This document shows positions 11,479 through 21,999 of a stretch of DNA of 64,000 nt, piece after piece. The notes under the pieces were generated by a model. The model was not told where the DNA came from and did no database searches. It worked only from the letters and a program-made list of their open reading frames with translations. This DNA is from Triglochin maritima. Lineage: Eukaryota > Streptophyta > Magnoliopsida > Alismatales > Juncaginaceae. Position 1 is the first letter of the stretch, and each line of letters opens with the position of its first letter. Both the position numbers and the translations under genes were made by a program. The stretch is taken from positions 25,380,501 through 25,444,500 of the forward strand of contig OY821786.1 of NCBI GenBank assembly GCA_963682175.1, written 5' to 3'.

Positions 11479-12667
11479 TGATGAGAATTTAATTTATACC
11501 GCAAGTGCATGGCGTCAATGAAGACGCCGCAAGTATGGGTCGAACACAAGGAGGGAGAGATATTGTTATTTTTGTGATTTTCGAGTTAAGGAAAGAAAGA
11601 GAGAGAAATAAAGTTGGTTTGAGATTTTTGGATTTTTAATTTCTAAAGCAAGAACAACAAAAACAAATTAAGAATAAAGCAAATATGGATGAGAGTCCAT
11701 CGGGTGGAGGTTTAGATATTGGGTTTTGTTTAGAGAAATCTAAAACTTATAATAAATCATATTACTTATAAAGCATTACATGATAAATGATTCAACATAA
11801 ACTCAAGTAATCAAAATATACTAACACGAAATTAAAATAATAACATGATTCTCTTCTCATCACCCTAAATCCGTCACCCCCACCCTTTGGAGAGAGTTAG
11901 AAACTCATGGATGGAATGAAGGAGTAGGGGTCCTAAAGAAACTACAAAAGAAAACTAAAAAAACACAAAATAAACCAACAGAATTTTATTACTAAAGCAT
12001 GGAATAAAAAACAAGAACTCCTTTGCAACATCGTTTCGGGGCTATTTATAGCCGATACAAGGGACCCAAGTACACGCGTCATGACACGACTGGACAAAAT
12101 CCGGGGCCATGGATCGAAAAGGGTGGGGAGATTTCACCGCAAGTGGCATGTAGTGTGCGGCGGAAACGCCGCAATTTTATCTCTGATTGTATCCAGATTT
12201 TTGTTGTGTGTTTATGGTATGATTTAAATGTCCTTTGCGCGTCTGGATTGATTTCTTTCATTTCGTTTGAGCTCCGAATTTATTTCTTCATATATTTGGA
12301 GATCCAAATTGAGTTTTTTTAGAACTTCTCCAAAATAATATTTTCGTACTTGTAATTTGCAGTCGGGTCCTCGGCGTTTTGCAATTAAGTCCCTGGCTAC
12401 TTTTGTGCTTAAGTCCTTGGCCTTTTTGTAATTAGGTCCTTGAATGCTTTTATGCTTGGATGAACTTCCATTTGAATCCCGATAATCTTGAACTTGGTCT
12501 TTATGACAGAAATTAGTCTCTTGCACGCATTTATGCTCGGGATATGGGTAATTTGCATTCAGGTCCCTGTATTATGTAAATAAGACTAAACACATACCTT
12601 AATAGCATTTATTGATATAAAATTAATCTAAATGAAAGACATATGATGCAATGTATGCAATGCATCA
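11479..12667 (-). repeat. 5' LTR of element E
   Basis: This is about 1.19 kb and collinear with 5327-6538. It differs by scattered substitutions and a deletion of about 15 bp near the transcription start. The second palindrome is intact (GCGGCGGAAACGCCGC, 12157-12172). The first has decayed (12125-12140). Confidence 0.9.
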
Positions 12668-12760
12668 GCCATCCTGTACGGAGCCTTCGACTGCGGTGTG
12701 GTCCCAGCTACCAAATCTATGCCGAACTCTATCTCTCTTGGTGATGGCAATGTAGTGATC
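12668..12760 (-). pseudogene. Ty3/gypsy RT N-terminal fragment (element F, part 2)
   Basis: The minus strand encodes [19 protein letters not shown] followed by KAPYRMA, the conserved stretch immediately before the RT core. It joins in sense to 5326 once element E and its target duplication are removed. Upstream gag and protease sequence of this element is missing. Instead a short stretch flanked by two CCGTCGACCGTT copies (about 12765 and 12825) follows. Confidence 0.85.
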
Positions 12761-12839
12761 TAAGCCGTCGACCGTTTATAGTGCAGACAACAGCTGTGCA
12801 GGTCCAACGAGCCAATCGGCCTACCGTCGACCGTTCCCT

Positions 12840-13131
12840 CCCCCACACTAATAATAGGTGAGCGTAAAAGCAAGCTTGAAATACCTTAAGGCTTGAAGAA
12901 TCCTTTGAAGAATCACGTGGAGCGCTTCCCCGCAAGACCTCTCCTCCGACGAACACCTCAACTCAAACTCCTCGACTACGGCAACGTCCGAGCTCCTCCC
13001 AGCTACTCCAAACCAAAGCCTCCGGCTCGCCTTTATATACAATCTCCTTAATCCATCTCAGCCGTCCATTCCAATCTTCTCTAAACCTCCCCTAAACACG
13101 ATTAAAACATTAAGCAAGGTTAGGATATAAC
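12840..13131 (-). repeat. LTR-like remnant with TATA box, possibly the 5' LTR of element F
   Basis: On the minus strand this begins TGTTATATCCTAACC, a plausible LTR start with its TG at 13131. It runs through a clear TATATAAAGG box (complement about 13031-13040) into GC-richer sequence resembling a transcribed region. Its position just upstream of the F polymerase fragment suggests a 5' LTR brought next to RT by deletion of gag and protease. The left edge is not defined and no second copy is visible, so this is a tentative call. The next hundred bases (13132-13230) show nothing recognisable. Confidence 0.4.
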
Positions 13132-13229
13132 ACTTGCAGCGTTCAAGTCAGTGACCGTAGCTACAACCCTATGGAGAAAGGAAGACTCGGCTGGAAAAAT
13201 GGTAAAGAAAGACCCTAGAAACCCTTGAC

Positions 13230-14949
13230 GTGATCATGCGTCCTCACTCCTCTTTCTCCTCCTGTATTCTCTCTCCCTCCCCTTCTCCTTCCCTCTCCTC
13301 CTCTCTCGCCCTCTCTCCCCATCTCTCTCTCCTTCTCCTCTACTTCAATCCCTCTCCTCTTTCCCTTTTTTTCTTCTCCATCTCTCTCATCTTCTTCTCT
13401 CTCCCCCTCTCTCTCACTTGCCTTCTCTTTTTCTCTCTCCTTCTCCTCTTGCATCTCTCTCTCTATCTCCATCCATCATCGCTCTCCCCCTCTCTCTCTC
13501 CCTTTCCTTCCCCCTCCTTTCCTCCTACATCTCCCTCTACTTCTCTCTCCTTGTACTTCCCTCTCTCCCCTCCTCTCTCACTCTATCTTACTCTCTCGCT
13601 CTCCATCTCCTTCTTCTCCCTTTCATTCCTTCTCTCTCCTTTCTTGCATTCCTCATTCTCGGTCTCCAACCCTCTTGCTCCTGTGTCCTTCTCTCTCTCC
13701 TCATCTTCTCTCCACTCTCCCCTTCTCCTTTTCTCTCTATCATTCTATTTCTCTGTCTCATTGTCCTTTCTCTTGTTCTCCCTTGTCTTCTCTCTCCGTC
13801 TTCTCCCTCTTTCTCTTCCTCCTCTCTCTCTTTCTCTCTCTCCTTCTCTCTCATCTCTCTTCTACCCCTCCTCCCTGTTCTTTTCCTCTCTGTCACCTTC
13901 ACTCTCACTCCTCTCGTTCTCCTCCTTATCTCTCTCCTCTCTCTTTGCCTCTCCATATCTCTCTCTTCCCCTTCTCCTCATTTCTCTTTCTCCATCTCCC
14001 CCTTCTCTCTCATTCTCTCTATTTCTCTCTCTTCTTACCACTAGTCTATACTTCTCCCTCTCTTTCCTTCTCTCCTTGCCCTTCCCTTTCAGTCTCCTCT
14101 TCCTTCTCGCTCTCTCTCATTTTCCTTGTCTTTCTCCATCTAGCTCACTTACAGAGTCTCTCCCCTTCTCTCACTACTTCTCCCTCTGCCTCTCCTTCCT
14201 CTCTCTACTTCTTCTCTCCTTCACTTTCTCTCTCACCTTTTCTTTAAATCAAGGACTCCTTCTCTGTCTCCTCTCTCTTCTTCTCGTTCTAATTCACTCT
14301 CCTTCTCCATTTCACTCCATCCTTATCTCTCTCCATCTCCCTCTTTACCTCTCCCTCTCTCTCATTCTCTATGGTTCTCTCAACTTCTCTTTCTCCATCT
14401 CTCATCTCTCCCTCTCCTTTCCTTTCTCACTCTCTCCCCCTCTGTCAACCTCTCCAGTCTCTCCTTCTCCTTCTCCTTCTAGGTCTCTCTCTCCATCTCC
14501 GACTCTCATCACTTTCCCTCACCATCTCCCATTTTTTCCCAATTTCATTCTCTTTCGCACTACACTCTCCATCTCCATCTCCCCTTCTCCTTCTCTCTCC
14601 CACCTTCTCTCTCTCACCTCTCTCTCCTCTCCCCTCATCTTCTCCTCCTTCCCTATCTCCCTCCTCTGTCGATCTCTCCTTGTATCTCTCCTCCTTTTCT
14701 CTACACCTCTATCCATCTCCTTCTCCTTCACTCCCTCGCTCTCCTTTTTCTTCTTGTCTTTTTCCTTCTCTGTCTCTCTCCACTTATTCACTCCTTCTAA
14801 CCCTCTACAACTCCTCTATCATTCTCTCCTCCACCCATTGCCTTCTCCATCTCCTTATTTTTTCTTTTTTGTCACTCTTTCGTACTCTCTCTCCTTCTCT
14901 CCTTCTCCCCTTCACTATCCTACTTCTCTTTCCCTCTCCCCTTCTTCTT

Positions 14950-14992
<43 letters not shown>

Positions 14993-15502
14993 ATCTCTTA
15001 TCTCTCTTCTTCACAAACTCTCCTTGTCCCATTCTTTCTATTTCTACTTCTTTTTTCTTTCAACTCTTCTCCTTATCTCTATCCGTTTCGTTCTCTCACT
15101 CGCTCTCGCTCGTCTTTTTCTGCTCTCTCTCCCATCTCTTTCACTTTCTTTCCACCTTCTCCATCACTTTCTCCTTCCTTGTCCCTCCTCCTTCTCTCGC
15201 TCCTTCTCCATCTCCTTCTTTCTCATAACTCCCCCCGTCTCCTTATCATTCTCTCTCTCCTCCATCTTCTTTCTCTATTCTTATCCTTCCTTCTCTCCCA
15301 TTTCTCTTTCTCTTCACTTCTATCATTCTCTTTCCCTCCTTCTCCTCGTTCTTCACTCTCTCTCATTCTCCCTCCTCTCTCTGATTCTCTCTTCCCTTCT
15401 ATCTTCTCTCTCCTTATCCTTCACTCTTCGTCTTCAATCTCCTTCTCTCTCCTCTTTCACCATTTTCCTTCTCCATCTCTCCGATCTTCTTATCTCTCCC
15501 TC
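13230..15502. repeat. Long polypyrimidine array, part 1
   Basis: Over 2.2 kb of almost pure C and T on the plus strand, built mainly of CTC, TCT, CTTCT and CTCCATCT words with sporadic A and G. It is not a simple microsatellite. Recognisable landmarks recur in the same order in the array at 16402-18203, including CTTCTTACCACTAGTCT near 14031, TCTAGCTCACTTACAGA near 14138 and TTCTAATTCACTC near 14286. A 766-codon frame on the plus strand and shorter frames on both strands are just translated low-complexity sequence, rich in Ser, Leu and Phe. Mirror-repeat homopurine/homopyrimidine tracts like this can form triplex DNA. Confidence 0.9.
14954..14988. repeat. (TC)n microsatellite
   Basis: A perfect TC dinucleotide run of about 17 units inside the polypyrimidine array. 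It is the longest pure run noticed there. Confidence 0.95.
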
Positions 15503-16401
15503 TTTTTTGCAAAGTAAAAGGGAGGCATAGCCTCGAAATATCATTAAGTATGTAAACTAAAATTTACATCCTACCAAAAATGAAAAGTAAAACCGCGGGG
15601 CAAGCTGTGTGAATGCCCAACTTCACAATAACACATGAGATCAAGTCTCATTTACACCAACTCTACCACCATGTTTAGTTCCTATTAAACGTGTTCTCCT
15701 AGTTCCATGCTTCTTGAAAAGCCAACAACGCCCCTGGGTCATCAGTAATGTCCTTCATCCTTGACCCCATTATCCATACCGTATCCTTTACCATTTGAGT
15801 GATGTCCATCGATCGTTTTTGTTCTTGGTCAAGTATCCTTCGATTTCATTCCTACCAGCACTCATACACAACAATGCCAAAGGACAACTTCGTCATCGTC
15901 GTTTGAACCTGGTTTCCCTTGATGCATGACAAGCGTTGTGCCTCCTCCATTAGGGTAGTTTGTATACCGACAACCACTCCCAAGATTCGTAAACTTGCTG
16001 TCCAGACCTCCTTCGTGAAAGTGCATGCCCAAAGAAGATGTCCCATGTCCTCCTCTCCATCCATGCATAATACACACTCTAGCCCATGGTTTGCACCCCT
16101 TGCTTGCATTACTTTCTTTGTCATCAAACGACCCCGTAGCGCGCACCAAATTACCATGTCATGTCTTGGGACGTAACTTTTGTGCCAAATGATTTTGGTC
16201 CACCCCATTCTTGTCTTCTTTGGCACCACCCATGCCCACGCCTCCTTGAGGGAGAATTTCTCATTTCTAGTCTCCATCCGAGTAGGTTTGTCCCAACCCC
16301 CATGAATTTGCATCTTCGCTATCTTTGGCCACAACTCTAGCATTTTCAGTGACCTCGGGGCAGGAAGGTTCCATGAGCCATTGCTGATAGAGTGAGCCAT
16401 C
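15503..16401 (-). mobile_element. LINE-2: 5'-truncated L1-type retrotransposon
   Basis: About 0.9 kb. The plus strand shows the complement of a short A-tail (T6 at 15503-15508), then the same 3' end as LINE-1 (GCAAAG, AAAAGGG and AGCCTCGAAAT words). It is flanked by a 19-bp target duplication: ATCTTCTTATCTCTCCCTC at 15484-15502 and the same with one C at 16402-16420. Both copies lie in the polypyrimidine array, which shows that the array predates the insertion. Loss of the 5' part is typical of incomplete target-primed reverse transcription. Confidence 0.92.
15852..16401 (-). pseudogene. LINE ORF2 C-terminal fragment with zf-RVT domain (LINE-2)
   Basis: An open frame of about 183 codons truncated at its 5' end. 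It contains WTKIIWHKSYVPRHDMVIW, then a CALRGRLMTKK segment and a C-x2-C...H-L-x-W-x-C pattern (CVLCMDGEEDMGHLLWAC), which is the zf-RVT zinc-binding domain at the end of plant LINE ORF2. Residues upstream (PAPRSLKMLELWPKI) match the same part of LINE-1 at 18906-19526, so the two belong to one family. Polymerase and endonuclease domains are absent. The remaining 15509-15850 is 3' untranslated sequence. Confidence 0.88.
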
Positions 16402-18203
16402 ATCTTCTTACCTCTCCCTCCCTCTCCCTTGCTTTCTCCTTCTCCTTTTCATTTCTTTCTCCATCCCATCTCCGCTCTTTCTCTCTCTCTCTCCGTCTCC
16501 TCTCTCCTTGAACTTCTCTCTTTACCCTCCTTTCTCACTCTATCTTACTCTCTCGCTCTCTGTCTCCTTCTTCTTCTCTCTCTCTTTCCTTCTCTCTCCT
16601 CCTTCTCTATCTCTCCTTCTCTACAGCAAGAGTAAGTCTAGTAGTGGCCCGTTGTGCCATGGAGCGACGGGTCACCTTCAGCCTCTCCATCTCCTCAGCA
16701 AGCGTGCTTCCTATTCTTGTGTCCAGCATGCTCCCTTTTTCCTTCTCTCTCCTCATCTTCTCTCCACTCTCCCCTTCTCCTTTCTCTCTATCGTTCTCCT
16801 TCTCTCTCTCCTTTTCCTCTCTCTTGCTCTCCTTCTTATCTTTCCTTCTTCTCCCTCCTTATCTTCCTCCTCTCTCTCATCTCTCTCTTCCTCCCTCTTC
16901 TTTTCCTCTCCATCACCTTAACTCTCTCTCACTCCTCTCGTTCTCCTCCTTATCTCTCTCCTCTCTCTTTGTCTCTCCATCTCTCTCTTTTTCGCCTTCT
17001 CCTCCTTTCTCATTCTCTCTCTCTCTCATTCTCTCTATTTCTCTCTCTTCTTACCACTGGTCTCTACTTCTCCTTCTCCTTCTCTCTTTTATTCTCTCAT
17101 TCTCCTACCCTTCCAGTCTCCTGTTCCTTCTCTCTCTCCTTCTCCTTGTACTTCTCCATCTAGCTCACTTACAGACTCTCTCTCCCCGGCTCTCACTTTG
17201 TCTCCCTCTCCCTCTCCTCCCTCTCTTTACTTATTCTTATCTTCTTCTCTTTTTCTCTCTCCTTTTCATTAAATCGAGGAATCCTTCTCTCTCTCCTGTT
17301 TCTTCTTCTCGTTCTAATTCACTCTCTCTTTCTCCATTTCACTCCCTCTTTATCTCTCTCCATCTCCCTCTCTCTCATTTTCTATGGTTCTCTCTACTTC
17401 TCTTTCTCCATCTCTCCTCTCTCCCTCTCCCTTTTCACTCTCTCCCCTTCTGTCCACCTCTCCATCTCTCTTTCTCTTTCCCCTTCTCCTCCTTTCTCAT
17501 TCTCCTTCTCACTTTCTCTCTCTCCACCTTCTTTCTCCTCTCTATTTCTCTCTCTTCTTACCACTGGTCTCTACTTATCCTTCTCCCTCTCTCTTTCCTT
17601 CTCTTATTATCCTTCCCTTCCTGTCTCCTCTTCCTTCTCTCTCCCCTTCTCCTTATCTTTCTCCACCTAGATTACTTCCGAACTCTCTCTCCCATTCTCT
17701 CACTCTCACTCTTCCTCCTTCTCCCTCTCCTCCCTCTTTGTACTTCTTCTTCTCTCCTTCTCTTTCTCTCTCTCCTTTTCTTTAAATCGAGGATTGTTTC
17801 TCTCTCGCCTCTCTCTTCTTCTCATTCTAATTCACTCTATCCTTCTCAGTTTTACTCCCTCCTTAGCTCTCTCATTCTCCTTCTCTCCATCTCCCTCTCT
17901 CTCATTCTCTATGGTTCTCTCTACTTCTCTTTCTCCATCTCTCCTCTCTCCCTCTCATTTTCCTTCTCACTCTCCCCCTTTGTCCACCTCTCCCCACTCT
18001 CATTCTCCTTCTAGCTCTCTCTCTCTCCATCTCTGTCTCTCATCTTGTTCCCTCTCTCTCCCCTTGTTTCCCAAATTCCTTCTCTTTTGTCCTACACTCT
18101 CCATCTCTCTCCCCCCTTCTACTTCTCCTTCCCTCCCTCCTTCTCTGTCTAGCTCTGTCTCCTCTCTTCCTCTCCTTGTCCTCCTCCTCCCCTCTCTCCC
18201 TCC
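16402..18203. repeat. Long polypyrimidine array, part 2, with about 510-bp higher-order repeat
   Basis: Continues the array interrupted by LINE-2. Landmarks recur at about 510-530 bp: CTTCTTACCACTGGTCTCTA near 17050 and 17556; the TTAAATCGAGGA block near 17269 and 17782; the TTCTCTTTCTCCATCTCTCC block near 17396 and 17926. So at least two diverged tandem units of roughly half a kilobase are present, and one further unit lies in part 1. A non-pyrimidine segment of about 115 bp (16621-16735) interrupts the array and is unexplained. Long Ser/Leu-rich frames are artefacts of composition. Confidence 0.8.
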
Positions 18204-18299
18204 TTTTTTTGCAAAGCAAAAAGGGATTAGCCTCGAAATCGATTGAGTAAAGTGTTTTGTACAACGTACAAAATTGACGATTTTACTACGAGCCATGTT

Positions 18300-19680
18300 G
18301 GGCACTAGGCTGGCTACTACATACTACGTGTATTACAAACAAGTTCCTATCTACTTACGTATCCTACTATTCATGTTACAAGCAATGTCCGAATAACCAA
18401 TGTGAACTACTCTTGCGTATTTATTCCATTCTTCTTCAAACTTCCGAAGACTATCTTGGTGATTTACAAATTCCTTCAATCAAGCTCTCTTGTTACAGAT
18501 CATATCCTTCACAAGTCCGAGCACATCCTTCGCCCGCTTCTTATCATCCTCAAAGATTCGCCGGTTCCTTTCTTGCCAACATTCATAGATGGCTGCGTTA
18601 AACACTCATTGACATTTCATTCGTCATATGTTGCTGCCCCTCGAGCGTTGTAGCCTCTCCACCTCAAGTTCAAGGCCTTGTTCAATCCTGATACTCATCC
18701 CTTGCTTTGGGAGGACTCCACGCCAAACCTCCATAGTAAACTCACATTCCCAAAAGGGGCGAACCATATCTTCACCCTCCTTGTTGCATAGGACACAATT
18801 AGAGTCATGGTGCGCGCCTCTTTGTCACATTAGTTTCTTTGTTAACAACCGCCCCCTCATTGTGCACCATTCGGTAATTGCATACTTCAGCACATGAAGC
18901 TTGTGCTACACAAATCTCGGCCAAGGGTTTGTTGTTCTTTGTGGTTTTATCCATCCCCACGCCTCCTTTATCTCAAACATTTCCCTACATCCGGTCACCC
19001 TCCTAGGCTCGTCCTCTCCTCTGTAGATTTGTGTCCCCAGGATTCTTGGCCAAAGATCTATCATTTCCGTCGATCTTGGGGGCGGAAGGCACCATTCCTC
19101 ATTATGGATAAAGTAGAATACCTCAACATTCCATGGGACCCCCAATAGATAATGGAGTCTCCCTCCCATTTGAAGGCATTGGAACAGTTCCCCACACCAC
19201 GGGAATTGGAAGAATTCGATGTTGGCTCCGTCCCCCACTCTATATTGAATGTGCATCCTTGCAATATCCCGGACTCTCAAGAGTCCTTTCCACGCCCATG
19301 AACTTTCCGAGGGAGGCCATGCAAGCCACACCGAGTGATTCCTCAAATACATAGGAACCCAAAGGGAGTTATTATTTTCCACCAGAAGCCAAAAATGACG
19401 TACCAGACCGACATCATTCCACTCCATCAACCTCCTTAAGCCCAAGCCACATTCACACTTTGGGCTGCACACATCCTTCCAACCAATCGCAACCCATTTC
19501 CCTTTGCCTCCCCAAATATTTGGCATATGCGACTCTCAACTTCCTTTAGCATCCCTCTTGGGATATGAAACAGGGCTATCCAATAAAGGCCAAGAGAGAC
19601 CAAGACACTCCTCGCGAGCTCTACCCTTCTCACCATAGGTAAGTAGGTTTGCTTCCAAGTGCTGAACCTTCCTTTTCTTT
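18300..19680 (-). pseudogene. LINE-1 ORF2 C-terminal region with zf-RVT domain
   Basis: The main open part (18906-19526, minus) carries GKGKWVAIGWKDVCSPK and GLGLRRL motifs typical of the segment after the RT palm in plant LINEs. It continues through WKGLLRVRDIARMHIQYRVGDGANIEFF to KEAWGWIKP. The following zinc domain (CVLCNKEGEDMV-like, near 18780-18830) lies in another frame, so it is frameshifted. The last few hundred bases are 3' UTR. Confidence 0.8.
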
Positions 19681-19689
19681 ATTCACGAC

Positions 19690-21175
19690 GTTCATGGAGT
19701 GTCGTCAACCCAATCTTCCATAGTATAGTGGCTACCCATGGTATATAATTGGAAGCTCCACCCTAGCCATCCTGAGGTGATCACAAAATCCACTCCCCGT
19801 GATCAACTCCTCCTCCAAAAAAAAGTTCACTCTTCGAGGCATTGAACTGTATACCCAAGCTAGCCGTGAAACTGTCAAGAATTTCTTTGATGACCCGTGC
19901 ATTCTCCTTTGTAGCATCGGCGAAGAGTAGGACATCATCCGCAAACATCAAATGTGAGACATGCACATCCCCACACATGAGCGGCCTTAACCTCCCACCA
20001 TCTACCGCTTCCCCTATCATGCCACTGAACACTTCCATGCCAAGGACAAATAAATATGGAGCTAATGGGTCACCTTGCCTCAACTCCTTGGTCGCACGGA
20101 ATGACCTCGAATTTGCACCATTTATGGTCACCAGAAAGGACGCGCTCATGCATGCCAAGATGAGCTTGTGCCACTTGCTAGGAAATCTGAACCTTGCCAT
20201 AACTTGGTCTAGGAACCCCCACGACACCGAGTCATAAGCTTTCGTAAGGTCTAACTTGATGCACATTCACCCCTACCTTTCTCCAAATGCATGTTGTGGC
20301 AAACTTCGTGTGCGAGTAGGATCTTATCACTAATCCGCCTTCCTTTGACGAAGGCACTTTGTGTCTCCCCAACAAGCCTTGGCAAGATCACCTTCAATCA
20401 ATTAGCTAGAACCCTTGCCATATATCTATACACCATGTTGGCCTAAAATCATCAACCATCAATGAGGTCTTCTTCTTCGGGATTAGAGTTATCGAGGTGT
20501 AGTTTACTTTGGCCAACAACTTCCTACTCTTGAAAAAATCAGTAAAAATCTTAAACATGTCGTTCTTTACAATACCCCAAGCTGCCTTAAAGAAACATTC
20601 CTTCATCCCACCATGCCCGGTGCTTTCTCTACATTTGCTCCCATAACCACTGCCTCTACCTCCTTCAAATCAAGCTTTCGCATGAGCCTTACCCCATCGA
20701 TCTCCCCCACTTGGGGAAGTGGGAAGTTTTGTGCAATCGGAGTAACCTGGAGAAAAACCAAGTTAGAGTAACGATGCTTGAACACCTCCTTAATCTCACC
20801 CTTCTCCTCATGAAGATTGCCCTCACTAACTCTCCTCAAATTGTTGGTGCCTTTCGTCACGCGTAGGGAAGCATGGAAGAACCGGGTATTCTGATCCCCC
20901 TCTCTCAACCACTTGACTCTCGACTTCTGTCCCGCAATGGATTGATCCCAAATCAGCACACGAGCTAGTTCATCCTTAGTCTCCTTTTCGGCACGAATCA
21001 ACCCTTCATCATTTGGGTCCTCCCTCCTTTCCAACCTTGCTCTCGCAAGGAAAGCTTGGGCACTAATCCCTCTCTTCACAACGTTCCCAAATTCCTTTTC
21101 ACTCAAGGTCTTTAGCTCCTTCTTCACCTCATCTAGTTTGGTGATCACTCGATGCATGGGCTTCCCATCCACCAA
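19690..21175 (-). pseudogene. LINE-1 ORF2 reverse transcriptase domain (frameshifted)
   Basis: Non-LTR reverse transcriptase motifs are visible. The linker (20603-21175) has KSRVKWLREGDQNTRFFHAS. The palm has LIPKKKTSLMVDDFRP near 20470, KLDLTKAYDSVSWGFLD near 20240, RQGDPLAPYLF near 20070 and the catalytic FADD box near 19937-19951. These fall in at least three frames, and an interval near 20270-20400 is poorly aligned, so the enzyme is dead. Family: L1-type plant LINE. Confidence 0.9.
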
Positions 21176-21201
21176 GTTCCCTCACACCCTCTTAACCACC
21201 A

Positions 21202-21996
21202 CTAGAAAACCCCATGGTTCACCCAAAATTTGGAGAATCGGAACATTCCCTTTTTCCTCCCATCACCCGCTTCCATGGAGAGATTGATCATGGCATGGTT
21301 GCTCAAGTCCCGATCCCCCACAACATAGAAAGACGCTGGGAAAGTTTCAAGACAAGCATGTAACATGAATATGCGATCGATCCTAGTTTCAATGTTTGCC
21401 TCCCCTTCCGACGAATTAGTCCATGTGAACTCCCCTCTGATGGTAGGTACCTCAAGCAATTGCAATTAATCCACGCATTCTTTAAACTCATCCATAGCCA
21501 CATAATTGAGCCCCGCTCCACCTCGCTTCTCACTTCCGGTTCGAATGAAATTAAAGTCACCCCCACCACCCAAGACACATCATTTCCGTAGCCACTCTCC
21601 CAAGATCATCCCAAAGCTCACGTCTTTCTACATGCCCATTTTCCCCATGTATCATCGTCAAAGCAATTTGTTTTCCATCTTGTTTCATGCAAGCTTCTAA
21701 ATGTAGTAGTTGTGTTGCCTCAAAAGTTACTCTTAGGTCCACGATGTGCTCATTCCATAACATTATGATCCTCCCAGAGTCCTCTATCATAAATTTTAAG
21801 GCAATGCTTGAGGCCAAATTTCCCTCTCGAATCTATCAAGCTTCTTCAACTTGACCTTGTGTTCCATGAGGGAGACCACATGCGCCTTTGCCTCCATAAT
21901 TCGACCACTAATCATATGTGTGTGACTGGGTCCATTTGCGCCCTGCATATTCCAAATTGGGATATTCATGGCTTTGAGATTTGGGGCTGAGACCAC
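21202..21996 (-). pseudogene. LINE-1 ORF2 endonuclease domain (frameshifted)
   Basis: The start is recognisable as MNIPIWNMQGAN at 21960-21996, the usual beginning of the apurinic/apyrimidinic-type endonuclease in plant LINE ORF2. The C-terminal part (21202-21465) has FTWTNSSEGEANIETRIDRIF and a DLSNHAMI segment, where the conserved catalytic S-D-H appears as S-N-H. The middle is broken across frames. It would have nicked target DNA for target-primed reverse transcription. Confidence 0.82.
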
Positions 21997-21999
21997 TTA

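Larger units (their letters stand above)
5327..12667 (-). mobile_element. Element E: gag-protease-only Athila-like LTR retrotransposon
   Basis: This is a complete two-LTR element: 3' LTR 5327-6538, 5' LTR 11479-12667, both TGATGAGAATTT...GCATCA, with primer binding site 11455-11472. It is inserted into the RT coding sequence of element F. The flanks are ACCAT (5322-5326) and GCCAT (12668-12672), a 5-bp target duplication with one difference. The internal region has decayed gag and protease but no RT, RNase H or integrase. The LTRs do not resemble those of the other elements, yet the leader and the 3' noncoding region share conserved blocks and hairpins with them. Several stops and a frameshift in gag show it is old. 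Confidence 0.9.

Noticed and set aside
13230..15530. A 766-codon open frame and several frames of 100-450 codons in the pyrimidine arrays
   Set aside because: The translation is only Ser, Leu, Phe and Pro repeats caused by C/T-only DNA, with open frames in all phases and no domain.
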